From: Bifidobacterium ruminantium DSM 6489
Lineage (GTDB): Bacteria > Actinomycetota > Actinomycetes > Actinomycetales > Bifidobacteriaceae
DNA length: 64,000 bases
Reading direction: 5' to 3'
NCBI RefSeq assembly: GCF_000770925.1
Contig: NZ_JDTK01000001.1
Location: 174,883-238,882, forward strand
Part shown: positions 29,041 through 40,102 of the stretch, one piece after another
Layout: every line of letters begins with the position of its first letter
How positions within the stretch are numbered: the stretch's first letter is position 1
Translations under genes and position numbers: made by a program
The notes under the pieces: generated by a model
Told to the model about the DNA's origin: nothing
The model's input: only the letters and a program-made list of their open reading frames with translations
Databases searched by the model: none

Positions 29041-32028
29041 GTGGCCGCCAAACGAAACAACACCACACATAACGAAGTCGTGGTCGAACGAGTCCTCACC
29101 AGCGACGCGTTTCTGACACGCGAAATCAAAAAAGCGCCGATGCGGATGAAGGACGGTTCGCTCATAGCGGATCTGAAACACCTGCCCAACGACCTCAAAA
29201 TCGTCATCCAGGGCGCTCGCGAGCATAACCTCAAGAACGTCGACTTGGAGTTTCCGCGCAACCGCATGGTGGTGTTCACCGGCCTGTCCGGCTCAGGCAA
29301 ATCCTCGTTGGCGTTCGACACGCTGTTCGCGGAGGGGCAGCGTCGCTATGTCGAATCGCTGTCGGCGTACGCACGCCAGTTCCTGGGACAGATGGACAAG
29401 CCCGACGTCGATTTCATCGAGGGTCTGAGCCCCGCCGTGTCAATCGACCAGAAAACCACGAACCGCAATCCCCGTTCGACTGTCGGCACGATTACGGAGA
29501 TTTACGATTACCTGCGACTGCTGTTCGCACGTACCGGCATTCCGCACTGTCCGGAATGCGGCGCTTTGGTGAGCGCGCAGACGCCGCAGCAGATGGTGGA
29601 TGCGCTACTGAAGTATCCGGAGCGCACGCGCTTCCAGATTCTCGCGCCTGTCGTGCGCGGCCGCAAAGGCGAGTTCGAGGATCTGCTCGAACTGCTGCGC
29701 GGCGATGGCTACGCGCGCGCTCTGATCGACGGCGAGATGCGGCAGCTGTTGGATGACATCAAGCTCACCAAGCAGAAGAAGCACACCATCGAAGTGGTGG
29801 TGGACCGTCTGGTGGTCAAGGACGGCATCCGCCAGCGTCTGACCGATTCGGTGGAGACGGCGCTGAAGCTCGCCAAGGGCGTGATCGTCGCCGACTTCGT
29901 CGATTTGGACGAGAAGGATCCGAATCGACGCAAACCGTTCTCCGAGAAACGCGCCTGTCCGAACGGACACCAGTTGGAGCTTGACGAGATCGAGCCCCGG
30001 ACCTTCTCGTTCAACGCGCCGTATGGAGCCTGCCCGGAATGCACGGGCATCGGCTACAAACTGGAGATCGACCCTGAATTGGTGATTCCAGATCCGGACA
30101 AGACGCTGAACGAGAACGCCATCGAGCCGTGGGGCATGACCAAGGGCGCTGGCGAATACTACCGGCATGTGCTTGAAGGTCTCGGTGAGGAGATGGGATT
30201 CGATCTGGACACGCCTTGGAAGGATCTTCCCAAGGATGCGCGCGATGCCATCATGTACGGACGCGATTTCAAGGTGCAGGTCTCATATCGCAACCGGTGG
30301 GGACGTATCCGCGAATATTCGACGGGATTCGAAGGCGTGGTCCGCACGCTGATGCGTCGACATGATGAGACCGATTCCGACCAGATGAAGCAGTATTACG
30401 AATCGTATATGCGCGAAGTGCCATGCCAGGCATGCCATGGCCGGAGGCTCCGCCCCGAAGTGCTCGCCGTCACCGTGGGAGGGGAATCCATCGCGGACGT
30501 GTGCGACATGTCGGCCGAACGTAGTCTCGCATGGATCAACGGTCTTGAACTTGAGGGCTCCGCCGCGCAGATCGCCGGCGAGGTGGTCAAGGAGATTCGT
30601 GCCCGGCTTGGATTCCTCAATGACGTCGGTCTGAATTATCTGACATTGTCCCGTGCGGCGAAGACCCTGTCCGGCGGCGAGGCGCAGCGTATCCGTCTGG
30701 CGACCCAGATCGGTTCCGGCCTGGTGGGCGTCATGTATGTGTTGGATGAGCCGTCCATCGGCCTGCATCAACGCGACAACGAGCGGCTGATCACCACGCT
30801 GCATCATCTGCGCGACCTCGGTAACACGCTGATCGTCGTCGAACACGACGAGGACACCATCAAAAGCGCTGACTGGGTCATCGACATCGGCCCGGGAGCG
30901 GGCGAACACGGCGGCGAGGTCGTCTATTCTGGCCCCGCGAAAAAGATCATCGATGCCCCTCGTTCCATCACGGGAGACTACATTGCCGGCCGTAGAAGCA
31001 TCGAAGTGCCCAAGAAGCGGCGCAAGACGCATAAGACCAAGCAGTTGCGTGTGGTGGGTGCCCGCGAGAACAACCTGAAGAACCTCAACGTCAACTTCCC
31101 GCTGGGCGTCTTCACCTGCGTGACAGGCGTGTCCGGCTCCGGCAAATCCACACTGGTCAACCAGATTCTCTATCCAGTGCTTGCCGACAAGCTCAATGGC
31201 GCGCGCATCGTGCCCGGAAAGCATACGCGCGTGGAGGGAATCGACCAGTGCGACAAAGTGATTCACGTCGACCAGAATCCGATCGGCCGCACGCCACGTT
31301 CCAATCCCGCTACCTACACCGGCGTGTGGGACAAAATCCGCACGCTGTTCGCCAAAACGCCCGAAGCGCAGGTGAGAGGCTACGGTCCCGGACGCTTCTC
31401 GTTCAACGTCAAAGGCGGCCGCTGCGAAGCCTGCCATGGGGACGGCACGCTGAAGATCGAAATGAACTTCCTGCCGGACGTGTACGTGGATTGCGAGGAA
31501 TGCCACGGCCAGCGTTATAACCGCGAGACCCTCGAGGTGAAATACAACGGCAAATCCGTGGCCGACGTACTGAACATGCCTATCGAGGAGGCTGCGCGGT
31601 TCTTCAAAGCGTATCCGTCCATTTCGCGATATCTCGACACTTTGGTGCAGGTTGGTCTTGGCTATATCCGTCTAGGACAGCCGGCTCCGACGCTGTCCGG
31701 AGGCGAATCGCAGCGCGTCAAGCTCGCCACGGAACTGCAACGCCGTTCCACCGGCAAAACCGTATACATCCTCGACGAGCCGACCACCGGTTTGCATTTC
31801 GAGGATGTGCGCAAGCTGCTGCTCGTGCTGCAGGGTCTGGTGGACAAGGGCAACACGGTCATCGTCATCGAACACAACCTCGATGTGGTCAAATCCGCGG
31901 ATTGGATCATTGACCTGGGTCCCGAAGGCGGTGACGGCGGCGGCACCATCGTCACCGAAGGCACGCCGGAGCAGGTCGCGCAGTGCGAGCAATCCTGGAC
32001 GGGCAAGTTCCTCAAGAGCGTGCTATGA
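29041..32028 (+). CDS. uvrA: excinuclease ABC subunit A
   Basis: DNA-damage sensor ATPase of nucleotide excision repair. 995 residues from GTG 29041 (after GGAGGGGAAA). Walker A motifs are GLSGSGKSS (about 81-89) and GVSGSGKST in the second half. Signatures are [11 protein letters not shown] and [11 protein letters not shown], and Walker B motifs are VLDEPSIGL and ILDEPTTGL. Zinc fingers are at CPECGAL / CPECTGIG and CEACHGDG / CEECHGQ. Usual UvrA proteins begin near the [15 protein letters not shown] block, so the first ~50 residues are an extension and a later start (for example ATG 29140) is possible. Induced through the SOS box upstream; uvrC overlaps its stop. Confidence 0.97.
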   Translation: MAAKRNNTTHNEVVVERVLTSDAFLTREIKKAPMRMKDGSLIADLKHLPNDLKIVIQGAREHNLKNVDLEFPRNRMVVFTGLSGSGKSSLAFDTLFAEGQRRYVESLSAYARQFLGQMDKPDVDFIEGLSPAVSIDQKTTNRNPRSTVGTITEIYDYLRLLFARTGIPHCPECGALVSAQTPQQMVDALLKYPERTRFQILAPVVRGRKGEFEDLLELLRGDGYARALIDGEMRQLLDDIKLTKQKKHTIEVVVDRLVVKDGIRQRLTDSVETALKLAKGVIVADFVDLDEKDPNRRKPFSEKRACPNGHQLELDEIEPRTFSFNAPYGACPECTGIGYKLEIDPELVIPDPDKTLNENAIEPWGMTKGAGEYYRHVLEGLGEEMGFDLDTPWKDLPKDARDAIMYGRDFKVQVSYRNRWGRIREYSTGFEGVVRTLMRRHDETDSDQMKQYYESYMREVPCQACHGRRLRPEVLAVTVGGESIADVCDMSAERSLAWINGLELEGSAAQIAGEVVKEIRARLGFLNDVGLNYLTLSRAAKTLSGGEAQRIRLATQIGSGLVGVMYVLDEPSIGLHQRDNERLITTLHHLRDLGNTLIVVEHDEDTIKSADWVIDIGPGAGEHGGEVVYSGPAKKIIDAPRSITGDYIAGRRSIEVPKKRRKTHKTKQLRVVGARENNLKNLNVNFPLGVFTCVTGVSGSGKSTLVNQILYPVLADKLNGARIVPGKHTRVEGIDQCDKVIHVDQNPIGRTPRSNPATYTGVWDKIRTLFAKTPEAQVRGYGPGRFSFNVKGGRCEACHGDGTLKIEMNFLPDVYVDCEECHGQRYNRETLEVKYNGKSVADVLNMPIEEAARFFKAYPSISRYLDTLVQVGLGYIRLGQPAPTLSGGESQRVKLATELQRRSTGKTVYILDEPTTGLHFEDVRKLLLVLQGLVDKGNTVIVIEHNLDVVKSADWIIDLGPEGGDGGGTIVTEGTPEQVAQCEQSWTGKFLKSVL

Positions 32029-34385
32029 GCGATTTTGAACGGCACAGCCCAGAGGTATGGCGGAAAACGGCGGACTCGCTGCGCGAGACTGCCGGACAGG
32101 CCGCCGACGTTCTCTCGGACTCGGAAGGTAGGGGAGTGAACAGGAACGGCGCGCCTTTGCTGGGTGACACCCGCGATCTGTTCCGTCCGAAGACCTCCGA
32201 CATTCCGGCCCAGCCGGGCGTGTACAAGTGGCGCGACGGGGAGGGACGCGTCATCTACGTCGGCAAGGCCAAGAACCTGCGCAACCGGTTGACGAATTAC
32301 TTCCAGCCGCTCTACCAGCTGCATCCGCGCACCCAGACCATGGTGCTGACCGCACGCAGTCTCGAATGGACGGTCGTCGGCACGGAACTGGAATCACTCA
32401 CCTTGGAGTACACATGGATCAAGGAATTCGATCCGCGGTTCAACGTGGTGTTCCGCGATGACAAGACCTATCCGTATCTAGCCATCTCCTCCGGCGAGCG
32501 CGTGCCGCGCATATGGGTGACGCGCAGCCGCAAACGTCGAGACACCCGGTATTTCGGACCTTATGCGAAAGTATGGGATCTTCGGCATAGTCTCGATCGT
32601 CTGCTTAAGACCTTTCCCGTGCGCACCTGCTCGCAGAACGTGTTCCATAAGGCGGAGATTACGCATCGGCCTTGTCTGCTGGCATCGATAGGGAAGTGTT
32701 CGGCGCCGTGCGTGGGGCGCATCGGTGCCAAGGAGCATCGCAGGATGTGTGAGCAGTTGGTGGGCGTGCTGACCGGACGGATCGGCAAGTCGTACATCGC
32801 GCAACTGACCCGTGAGATGAAGCTGGCAAGCGACGAATTGGAATTCGAGAAGGCCGCTCGCCTGCGCGACCAGATCCAAATGCTGCAGACCGTGGTCGAG
32901 CAGAACGCCGTCGTGTTCGATTCGGATGTCGACGCCGACGTGTTCGGCATCGCCTCCGATGAGCTCGAGGCAAGCGTGCACGCGTTCTTCGTGCGCGCCG
33001 GTTCCATACGCGGAGAACGCAATTGGAGCGTCGAACGAGTCGAGGACATCAGTGATGAGGAACTGATTTCAGACCTCATCACGCAGGTGTATTCGGAGAC
33101 CGCAGGGGAGAACGTTTCCGCGTCCTCGGCCACCATCGTCACTGAGCAGCGCAACGCGATCGGTTCTACGCAGACCGTGACGGCCGTGGGTGCGGCCGCA
33201 CGCGCGCAAGCCACGAAAGAGCGCAATGAACGGCAGGAGCAGACGGGACGCGCGGATCTTCTGGCTCCGATCGCTCCTGTGCCGCGCGAGGTGATCGTCC
33301 CGATCGAACCTGCCCGGCGTGAGGATCTTGAACAATGGCTGAGCGGATTGCGCGGAGCGGCCGTCACCATCCGTGTGGTCAGCAGGGGAGACAAGAAACA
33401 GCTCATGGACCGCGCGAACGACAACGCCAAGCAGGCGTTGCAGCGCAGCAAGATGAGCCGTATCAGCGATATGGGCGCCCGTTCGGACGCGATGAACGAT
33501 GTGGCGCAGGCCCTTGGCCTCGAACAGGCGCCGTTGCGCATCGAATGCTACGACATCTCCAATACCGTCGGCGGTGCATATCAGGTGGCGTCCATGGTGG
33601 TGTTCGAGGATGCCATCGCGAAAAAATCGGAATACCGGCGCTTTGCTATCCGCGGCGCGGATGGGCAGGGCGCGTTGGACGATTTAAGCGCGCTGTACGA
33701 GACGTTGGCCCGTCGTTTCCGTCACGGTAACATTGCGGGCGATTCCGGGGAAAGCATGGACAACGAAAAACGCGTATCCAGACAGAACGGATTGTCGGAT
33801 GAGACGGACGCATCCGCAACGACGCCCGTGCAGCAGAACACGGACCGTCACCATTTCGCCTACAAACCGAATCTCGTCGTCGTCGACGGTGGCAAGCCGC
33901 AGGTCATGGCCGCGGCCAAGGCGCTTGCCGATTGTGGCGTGGATGATGTGGCGGTCTGCGGATTGGCGAAGCGTCTGGAGGAGGTGTGGGTGCCGGACGA
34001 CGATTATCCGATCATCCTCAAGCGTCAGTCCGAAGGCATGTATCTGCTGCAGCGTGTACGTGACGAGTCGCACCGTTTCGCCATCACCTATCATCGTCAG
34101 ACAAGACGCAAGGGCATGCTGCGTTCCGCTCTGGACGATATTCCAGGCATCGGCGAGGCTTATCAGAAGCGGTTGCTCAACCACTTCGGTTCCGTGCGCG
34201 CCATGCGTGAGGCAAGCGTTGAGGATTTCGAACAGGTCAAAGGCATCGGACATGCCAAAGCGGAAGCCATATATCAGGCGTTGCATACTTCCGACGAGAG
34301 CGTCGCCGAAATCGGGAATGCCGGTGACGAATCAGGCACAAGTCCGAAAGATGAAATGAAAACAGAGGCAAAACACACGAAATGA
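32025..34385 (+). CDS. uvrC: excinuclease ABC subunit C
   Basis: Dual-incision nuclease of excision repair. The GIY-YIG domain ([27 protein letters not shown]) makes the 3' cut. A UVR motif ([16 protein letters not shown]) binds UvrB. An RNase H-like domain ([11 protein letters not shown]) makes the 5' cut. Two helix-hairpin-helix motifs ([28 protein letters not shown]) close the protein. ATG 32025 overlaps the uvrA stop. GTG 32136 has a better ribosome binding site and sits just before the conserved part, so the first 37 residues may not be made. A poorly conserved insert (about residues 570-610) lies within the nuclease domain. Confidence 0.96.
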   Translation: MSDFERHSPEVWRKTADSLRETAGQAADVLSDSEGRGVNRNGAPLLGDTRDLFRPKTSDIPAQPGVYKWRDGEGRVIYVGKAKNLRNRLTNYFQPLYQLHPRTQTMVLTARSLEWTVVGTELESLTLEYTWIKEFDPRFNVVFRDDKTYPYLAISSGERVPRIWVTRSRKRRDTRYFGPYAKVWDLRHSLDRLLKTFPVRTCSQNVFHKAEITHRPCLLASIGKCSAPCVGRIGAKEHRRMCEQLVGVLTGRIGKSYIAQLTREMKLASDELEFEKAARLRDQIQMLQTVVEQNAVVFDSDVDADVFGIASDELEASVHAFFVRAGSIRGERNWSVERVEDISDEELISDLITQVYSETAGENVSASSATIVTEQRNAIGSTQTVTAVGAAARAQATKERNERQEQTGRADLLAPIAPVPREVIVPIEPARREDLEQWLSGLRGAAVTIRVVSRGDKKQLMDRANDNAKQALQRSKMSRISDMGARSDAMNDVAQALGLEQAPLRIECYDISNTVGGAYQVASMVVFEDAIAKKSEYRRFAIRGADGQGALDDLSALYETLARRFRHGNIAGDSGESMDNEKRVSRQNGLSDETDASATTPVQQNTDRHHFAYKPNLVVVDGGKPQVMAAAKALADCGVDDVAVCGLAKRLEEVWVPDDDYPIILKRQSEGMYLLQRVRDESHRFAITYHRQTRRKGMLRSALDDIPGIGEAYQKRLLNHFGSVRAMREASVEDFEQVKGIGHAKAEAIYQALHTSDESVAEIGNAGDESGTSPKDEMKTEAKHTK

Positions 34386-34429
34386 CATTCACGTTGCTAG
34401 CATGATGATGGAAACATCAAGGAGGGAAC

Positions 34430-35371
34430 ATGACGAATGTCGGTCATCGGTGCGCGGTTCTCGGCAAGCCCATCGCACACTCGCTTTCCCCTGTGCTGCA
34501 TAACGCCGCCTACCGGGCGCTAGGACTGGATGGATGGTTCTACGACAAGCATGAGGTAGGGGAGTCCGAGCTTGAGGGTTTCCTGAAATCGCTTGACGAC
34601 AGCTGGACGGGCCTGAGCCTGACCATGCCGTTGAAGAAGACCATCCAGCCATACGGCGTGCCATGCAACACTTGGGCAAAAGAACTCGAAGTGGCTAACA
34701 CCGCCGTCTTTGACTGGACCGGCACATGCCACAACGGCGATACCGCCATCCCCGCCATCAAGCTCTACAACACGGATGTCAAAGGCATCGAACTCGCTTT
34801 CCGGCATTCATATATGAACCGAGGAATGCGACCGGAGTCCGAGCGCGCGGGTGAGGCGGTAATCGTCGGCAACGGAAACACCGCCACCTCAGCATTGGCC
34901 GCATGCACCGAAATGCCGTCAATCGAACATGTCACCGTTGTGGCACGGCATCCCGACAAAAACGCCGCTCTCAAACCTTTGGCCGGCAAATACATGGGAG
35001 AGGGATCCATAGACATCGTTGGCATGGATCAAGCGATCCGGAAGCTGGATCATGCCGACATCGTCATCAACACCATTCCGGGACTCGCCGCTGACCCAAT
35101 CGCCGAAGCATTCACGTCGACGGATGCCCTCGCGCACGGGACACTGCTTGACGTGGTATACGATCCCCGTCCCACCAAACTCATGCTGGCCTGGAGGTCG
35201 CACGGCGGCACGGCCATCGGCGGTGAGGAGATGCTGCTGTACCAGGCCATGGTTCAGGTCTGGCTGATGACCGGCATGTGGGACGACGACCCGCCAAGCC
35301 ATCCAATCGATCAACAAAAAGTCGACGCGCTGGAACATGCCATGCGCGCCGCGCTTGAGGAGGCTCTGTGA
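34430..35371 (+). CDS. aroE: shikimate dehydrogenase
   Basis: NADP-dependent reduction of 3-dehydroshikimate to shikimate in aromatic amino-acid synthesis. 313 residues. The substrate site includes HRCAVLGKPIAHSLSPVLHNAAY and LSLTMPLKKTI (catalytic Lys), and the Rossmann glycine motif is VIVGNGNTATSALAA. It ends LVVYDPRPTKLMLAWRSHGG-type sequence followed by GGEEMLLYQAMVQ. ATG 34430 follows AAGGAGGG. It runs into rapZ through an overlapping stop. Confidence 0.94.
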   Translation: MTNVGHRCAVLGKPIAHSLSPVLHNAAYRALGLDGWFYDKHEVGESELEGFLKSLDDSWTGLSLTMPLKKTIQPYGVPCNTWAKELEVANTAVFDWTGTCHNGDTAIPAIKLYNTDVKGIELAFRHSYMNRGMRPESERAGEAVIVGNGNTATSALAACTEMPSIEHVTVVARHPDKNAALKPLAGKYMGEGSIDIVGMDQAIRKLDHADIVINTIPGLAADPIAEAFTSTDALAHGTLLDVVYDPRPTKLMLAWRSHGGTAIGGEEMLLYQAMVQVWLMTGMWDDDPPSHPIDQQKVDALEHAMRAALEEAL

Positions 35372-36306
35372 TGAGTGAACGGAACGATACCATCCATCAG
35401 ACAGGCAAACACGTGAGTCCGACTCCGCCCGCCAAGGATTTCGAGGTGCTGCTCATCACCGGCATGAGTGGCGCCGGACGTTCCCATGCCGCCAACAGCA
35501 TCGAGGACATGGGCTGGTATGTGGTGGACAATATGCCCCCGAAGCTGTTGGTTCCGCTGGTTGACATGATGACCAGTTCCGGATCGAACATCCATAAGCT
35601 CGCCGCGGTCATCGATGTGCGGTCCCGTGACTACTTCGACGATCTGTCCGCCGTGCTGAGCCATTTGGACGATCTTGGAGTGAAGACCCGTATCCTCTTC
35701 CTCGACGCAAGCAACGAAGTGCTCATCAAACGCTACGAGTCCGTGCGCCGGCCGCATCCCCTTCAGCAGGGCAATCGCCTTATCGACGGCATTCTCGAGG
35801 AACGTGATCTGCTGAAGAACCTCAAAGAGCATGCGGACATCGTCATCGACACCTCGACGCTGAGCATCCACCAGCTGTCCACGAAACTGTATGAAGGTCT
35901 GCTCGGCTCCGGTCCGACCACGGTTTCCGTGCATATCTTCAGCTTCGGTTTCAAGTATGGCATTCCAATCGACGCGGATTTTGTGGCAGACGTCCGGTTC
36001 CTGCCCAATCCGTTCTGGGTGCCCAAGCTTCGCTCATTGACGGGCAAGGACAAGCCCGTAAGCGATTACGTGCTGTCCAGCGAAGGGGCCGAGGAATTCC
36101 TGGACGCGTATGAAAAAGCCATCGCCGTCGCCATCGAAGGATACGCGCAGGAGGACAAGCATTACGTGACCATCGCCATCGGATGCACCGGAGGCCAGCA
36201 TCGTTCCGTGGCCATGAGCGAGGCGCTAGCCAAGCGTCTGCGCGCCAGAGGTCTCACCGTCTCCGTTTCGGCACGCGAACTGGACAAGCGCGCGACGGAA
36301 CAATGA
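35371..36306 (+). CDS. rapZ: RapZ/YvcJ family nucleotide-binding protein
   Basis: 311-residue P-loop protein (Walker A GMSGAGRSHAAN) of the RapZ family: in E. coli it controls glmS through small RNA decay, in Gram-positives it binds nucleotides and affects morphology or competence. Walker B-like region LGVKTRILFLDASNEVLIKRYE and the C-terminal block VTIAIGCTGGQHRSVAMSEALAKRL are diagnostic. ATG 35371 overlaps the aroE TGA and has GAGGAGG seven bases before. whiA follows, the conserved rapZ-whiA arrangement. Confidence 0.93.
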   Translation: MSERNDTIHQTGKHVSPTPPAKDFEVLLITGMSGAGRSHAANSIEDMGWYVVDNMPPKLLVPLVDMMTSSGSNIHKLAAVIDVRSRDYFDDLSAVLSHLDDLGVKTRILFLDASNEVLIKRYESVRRPHPLQQGNRLIDGILEERDLLKNLKEHADIVIDTSTLSIHQLSTKLYEGLLGSGPTTVSVHIFSFGFKYGIPIDADFVADVRFLPNPFWVPKLRSLTGKDKPVSDYVLSSEGAEEFLDAYEKAIAVAIEGYAQEDKHYVTIAIGCTGGQHRSVAMSEALAKRLRARGLTVSVSARELDKRATEQ

Positions 36307-36394
36307 CCGCATTATGAGAAAACAAGGTCCGAATATACGGAAAACATCTCATCTTTGTCCAAGATATTCGGTATCACAGTAAGCCGGTAGCAGT

Positions 36395-36416
36395 GCGAGT
36401 CGACCTTGCGACTCGC
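36395..36416 (+). other. stem-loop in the rapZ-whiA gap
   Basis: Perfect 8-bp stem GCGAGTCG/CGACTCGC with a 6-base loop, 40 bases before whiA. No T-run follows, so it is more likely an RNA-processing or regulatory hairpin than a terminator. Confidence 0.35.
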
Positions 36417-36457
36417 CTGAAATTATAGGGAAGAACAGGAAAGTAGGAGGTTGGCTC

Positions 36458-37408
36458 TTGGCTCTTCTGGATGACGTCAAAAGCGAACTGGCCGCGATTG
36501 ACAATGAGTTGCCTATCGCGAAGAAATCGCAGGCGACCGCGATGATTCGGTTCGGCAACGGCTTGCACTCAGTGGACCGCCACATTCTCGTACAGGCGCA
36601 GTTCGACTCCCAAGACGCGGCCTTATGGCTGCAGGACACCATCAGGAACCTTTATGGCCACGAGGCCACGCTCACTCCGGTCTCCAGGCAGACCACCGCA
36701 GGTATAGTGCAGCGTTTCGTGGTTCGCGTGCCAAAAGGCAGCGCCGCGCTAGTGCTGCAGACCGGCTTGTACAGCAGATACGCCAAGACCATGGTGCTGG
36801 GTCTGCCAAGCGATATCATCAACGGTAAAATCGCCCAGATCAAAGCGGCGTGGCGTGGCGCGTTCCTCGCCGCCGGGCATTTGTCGGATCCAGGCAAAGC
36901 CAGCTATCTTGAAATCGTATGCCCGAATCATGAGGCCGCTCTGGCTCTGGTATCCACCGCGCGGCGCCTGGGCATCACCGCCAAACCGCGCAAACTGCGC
37001 AGTTCCGAACGCGTGACCTTGCGCGATCCCGATGCGATAGAACGCATGCTCATCCTTATGGGCGCACCGCATTCCGCCCGCGAATGGACCGGCAAGCGTT
37101 CCGATGGCGAGGCTCGTGGAAAGGCGAACCGTCTGGCCAATTTCGATGACGCCAACATGCGGCGTAGCGCCAAGGCCGCGGCGGAGGCCTGCGACAAGGT
37201 ACGTCAGGCGTTCGAAATCCTCGGTGATGACATCCCAGACAATCTCAAATCCGCCGGTCAGCTTCGACTCGATCACGCAGATGCGTCCCTTGAGCAATTG
37301 GGACGTCTGGCAGAACCGCCGATCACCAAGGACGCGGTCGCCGGACGCATCCGCCGACTGCTCCAATTGGCGGAGAAAACGGAGAAGGCACGGCGTCAGT
37401 CCGCCTGA
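36458..37408 (+). CDS. whiA: WhiA, DNA-binding protein WhiA
   Basis: 316-residue protein with an N-terminal LAGLIDADG homing-endonuclease-like fold ([23 protein letters not shown]) and a C-terminal helix-turn-helix ([37 protein letters not shown]). In streptomycetes it controls sporulation septation; in other Gram-positives it links division and carbon metabolism. The start is TTG 36458, seven bases after AGGAGG, with no better ATG near. Confidence 0.94.
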   Translation: MALLDDVKSELAAIDNELPIAKKSQATAMIRFGNGLHSVDRHILVQAQFDSQDAALWLQDTIRNLYGHEATLTPVSRQTTAGIVQRFVVRVPKGSAALVLQTGLYSRYAKTMVLGLPSDIINGKIAQIKAAWRGAFLAAGHLSDPGKASYLEIVCPNHEAALALVSTARRLGITAKPRKLRSSERVTLRDPDAIERMLILMGAPHSAREWTGKRSDGEARGKANRLANFDDANMRRSAKAAAEACDKVRQAFEILGDDIPDNLKSAGQLRLDHADASLEQLGRLAEPPITKDAVAGRIRRLLQLAEKTEKARRQSA

Positions 37409-37430
37409 TTCGAGAGCCCGTGAATACGAA

Positions 37431-37466
37431 ACGCCATGCGTGTTTTCCAACGCATGGTGTTTTTTG
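37431..37466 (+). terminator. Rho-independent terminator after whiA
   Basis: ACGCCATGCGT (37431-37441) pairs with ACGCATGGTGT (37450-37460) with one G-T pair, then TTTTTT. Confidence 0.85.
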
Positions 37467-37541
37467 TTCGTTTGGGCTTGTATTATGCATAAGTGGCAAT
37501 ATGGCCATTCCACGCTTATAAGCGGCTAGGAAAGGATATAC

Positions 37542-38747
37542 ATGAAGACACTCAAGGATCTTGGAGATCTCAAGGGCAAGCGCGTTCTGGTTCGCGCCGA
37601 TTTCAACGTTCCGCTGGACGGCACCACGATCACCGATGATGGTCGTATCAAGGCTGCTCTGCCGACCATCAAGGCTCTGCGCGAACAGGGTGCGAAGGTC
37701 ATTCTGATGGCTCATCTCGGCCGTCCGAAGGGCAAGGTCGTTCCGGAACTGTCCCTGGCTCCGGTCGCCGCCCGTCTCGGCGAGCTGCTCGGCATCACCG
37801 TTCCGCTGGCCGCAGATACCTACGGTGAGGACGCGCAGGCCAAGGTCGCCGCGATGAGCGACGGTGATGTCGTGCTGCTGCAGAACGTCCGTTTCAATCC
37901 GGAAGAGACCAGCAAGGATCCGGAGGAGCGTGCCGCATACGCCAAGAAGATCGCCGCCCTCGGCGAAGTCTTCGTGTCCGACGGCTTCGGTGTCGTGCAC
38001 CGCGCACAGGGTTCCAACTATGATGTCGCAGCCGATCTGCCGGCCGCTGCCGGCCTGCTGGTCGAGAAGGAAGTCAAGGCGCTGTCCCGCGCCACGGTGA
38101 ACCCCGACCGTCCGCTGACCGTCGTGCTCGGCGGTTCCAAGGTTTCCGACAAGCTCGGTGTGATCGACAACCTGCTGGACAAGGCCAACCGTCTGGTCAT
38201 CGGCGGCGGCATGGCGTACACCTTCCTCAAGGCCAAGGGCTACGAGGTCGGCACCTCCCTGCTGGAAGAGGATCAGATCGAAACCGTCAAGGGCTACATG
38301 GAGCGCGCCGAGAAGAACGGCGTTGAGCTCGTGCTGCCGACCGATGTCGTCATCAACCCCGTCTTCCCGAAGTCCGATGAGGACATCGCTCCGGAAGTCG
38401 TGGCCGCCGATGCCATCCCGGCCGACAAGATGGGTCTGGACATCGGTCCGGAATCCCGCAAGCTGTTCCATGACAAGATCGTCGATTCCAAGACCGTCGT
38501 GTGGAACGGCCCGATGGGCGTGTTCGAGGTTCCGACCTTCGCCGAAGGCACCAAGGCTGTGGCTCAGGCTCTGGTCGATGCCACTGCGGCCGGCGCGTTC
38601 ACCATCGTCGGCGGCGGCGACTCCGCTTCCGCGGTGCGCAACCTCGGCTTCCCGGAGGATGGCTTCTCCCACATCTCCACCGGTGGCGGTGCCTCCCTCG
38701 AGTTCCTTGAGGGCAAGGAACTGCCTGGTCTGAAGGTGCTTGCCTGA
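37542..38747 (+). CDS. pgk: phosphoglycerate kinase
   Basis: Glycolytic enzyme making ATP from 1,3-bisphosphoglycerate. The full-length 401-residue protein has the N-domain motif [14 protein letters not shown], substrate-binding HLGRPKGK, hinge [13 protein letters not shown] and nucleotide-binding [17 protein letters not shown] 37542 follows AGGAAAGG. Codon use is strongly biased, as expected for a highly expressed gene. It stands between two terminators, so it is transcribed alone. Confidence 0.98.
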   Translation: MKTLKDLGDLKGKRVLVRADFNVPLDGTTITDDGRIKAALPTIKALREQGAKVILMAHLGRPKGKVVPELSLAPVAARLGELLGITVPLAADTYGEDAQAKVAAMSDGDVVLLQNVRFNPEETSKDPEERAAYAKKIAALGEVFVSDGFGVVHRAQGSNYDVAADLPAAAGLLVEKEVKALSRATVNPDRPLTVVLGGSKVSDKLGVIDNLLDKANRLVIGGGMAYTFLKAKGYEVGTSLLEEDQIETVKGYMERAEKNGVELVLPTDVVINPVFPKSDEDIAPEVVAADAIPADKMGLDIGPESRKLFHDKIVDSKTVVWNGPMGVFEVPTFAEGTKAVAQALVDATAAGAFTIVGGGDSASAVRNLGFPEDGFSHISTGGGASLEFLEGKELPGLKVLA

Positions 38748-38764
38748 TTTTCGGATCATGAAAG

Positions 38765-38802
38765 AGGTGCTTCCTCATCGTCAAATGGGGAAGCACCTTT
38801 TT
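38765..38802 (+). terminator. Rho-independent terminator after pgk
   Basis: AGGTGCTTCC (38765-38774) pairs with GGAAGCACCT (38789-38798), followed by TTTT. Confidence 0.85.
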
Positions 38803-38873
38803 GCATGCTTCGCATACAATGACACTGGACGAGGTTTTCGTCCAGCTGAATATGGATGGGAGTGACGATTATC

Positions 38874-39668
38874 ATGACGTCAAAGCGAATCCCCTTGGTG
38901 GCCGGCAATTGGAAGATGAATTTCGACCATCTCGAGGCGACGTATTTCATCCAGCAATTCGCATGGAAACTTCGTGCCATCCACTTCGACCACAAGCGTT
39001 GTGAGATTGCGCTGATGCCGTCGTTCACCTCGCTGCGTAGCGTGCAGGTGGCCATAGAATCGGACAACCTGAAAATCCGTTATGGCGCGCAGGCCGTGTC
39101 GGTCACATCGCAGGGAGCATTCACCGGCGATGTCTCCGCGGACATGATCGCGCATCTCGGATGCTCATATGTGATTGTCGGCCACTCGGAACGACGCAAA
39201 TACCATCCCGAGGACGATGCGAACATCGTCGACCAAGTGCGTGCGGTGCTTGCGGCCGGCATGCAGCCGATTCTATGCGTCGGCGAAAGCTACGAGGAAC
39301 GGCGCAAGGGAATCGAGCTTGACTTCGCCGTTGGCCAGGTACGTGACGTGACTTGCGACCTGTCCGATGAGGAAGCGGCGAAGCTGATCGTGGCGTATGA
39401 GCCGGTATGGGCTATCGGCACCGGCATGGTGGCCACACCGCAGTCGGCGCAGGACGCGGCCAAGGCCATCCGAAACGACCTGTCGGCCACGTTCGGTACG
39501 GAGGTCGGCGAGACGGTACGAATCCTGTACGGCGGTTCGGTATCGTCGAAGAACGCCGTGGAATTGATCAGGGAACCGGATGTGGATGGCTTCCTCATCG
39601 GCGGCGCCGCGCTGAAGGTCGATGAACTGACCCGGATCTGCAAGCTGACCATGGAAGCGACGTCCTGA
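38874..39668 (+). CDS. tpiA: triosephosphate isomerase
   Basis: Interconverts dihydroxyacetone phosphate and glyceraldehyde-3-phosphate. 264 residues with the substrate Asn/Lys motif PLVAGNWKMN, catalytic His in VIVGHSERRKYH, catalytic Glu in VAYEPVWAIGTG and the phosphate loop ILYGGSVSSKNA. ATG 38874 (MTSKRIPLV) is preferred; ATG 38856 is in frame six codons earlier but has no better binding site. Confidence 0.97.
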   Translation: MTSKRIPLVAGNWKMNFDHLEATYFIQQFAWKLRAIHFDHKRCEIALMPSFTSLRSVQVAIESDNLKIRYGAQAVSVTSQGAFTGDVSADMIAHLGCSYVIVGHSERRKYHPEDDANIVDQVRAVLAAGMQPILCVGESYEERRKGIELDFAVGQVRDVTCDLSDEEAAKLIVAYEPVWAIGTGMVATPQSAQDAAKAIRNDLSATFGTEVGETVRILYGGSVSSKNAVELIREPDVDGFLIGGAALKVDELTRICKLTMEATS

Positions 39669-39758
39669 AAAACTTTGGAAAACCTTGGTATGACGCTCGC
39701 TTTTTTCAATACCATGCGCTATTGTTAATAGGAGTGTTTACGAACTGGAGGTTCACCC

Positions 39759-40016
39759 GTGTCCGCTATGGCTACCGTCAAGCTTGTGCTGCAGATTCTT
39801 CTCGTCATTCTCAGCCTCTTGCTCACCCTGCTCATTCTTATGCATAAGGGCAAGGGTGGCGGCCTGTCCGATATGTTCGGCGGAGGTCTCACCCAGAATG
39901 CAGGCTCCTCCGGTGTCGCTGAAAAGAACCTGAACCGTTGGACCGTCATCATCGCCCTACTGTGGGTGGCCATCATCATCGCCCTTGGCCTGATGACGAA
40001 GTTCAACCTCATCTGA
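39759..40016 (+). CDS. secG: preprotein translocase subunit SecG
   Basis: 85-residue membrane protein of the SecYEG channel with two hydrophobic helices (VLQILLVILSLLLTLLILMHKGKG and WTVIIALLWVAIIIALGLM) and the typical glycine-rich loop GLSDMFGGG between them. GTG 39759 lies eight bases after GGAGG; ATG 39768 is an alternative. tpiA-secG is a common actinobacterial pair. Confidence 0.93.
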   Translation: MSAMATVKLVLQILLVILSLLLTLLILMHKGKGGGLSDMFGGGLTQNAGSSGVAEKNLNRWTVIIALLWVAIIIALGLMTKFNLI

Positions 40017-40025
40017 ACAGCGTAG

Positions 40026-40077
40026 CGAATTTGGCCCATGACCGGTTTCCCGCGGTCATGGGCCAAATTCGTTTTCG
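40026..40077 (+). terminator. Rho-independent terminator after secG
   Basis: A perfect 19-bp stem (40026-40044 / 40053-40071) is followed by TTTT. Confidence 0.88.
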
Positions 40078-40102
40078 GACACGACATTTCCAAAGGATTG
40101 GT

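Noticed and set aside
37323..38759. Minus-strand frame opposite pgk
   Set aside because: Shadow caused by pgk codon bias.
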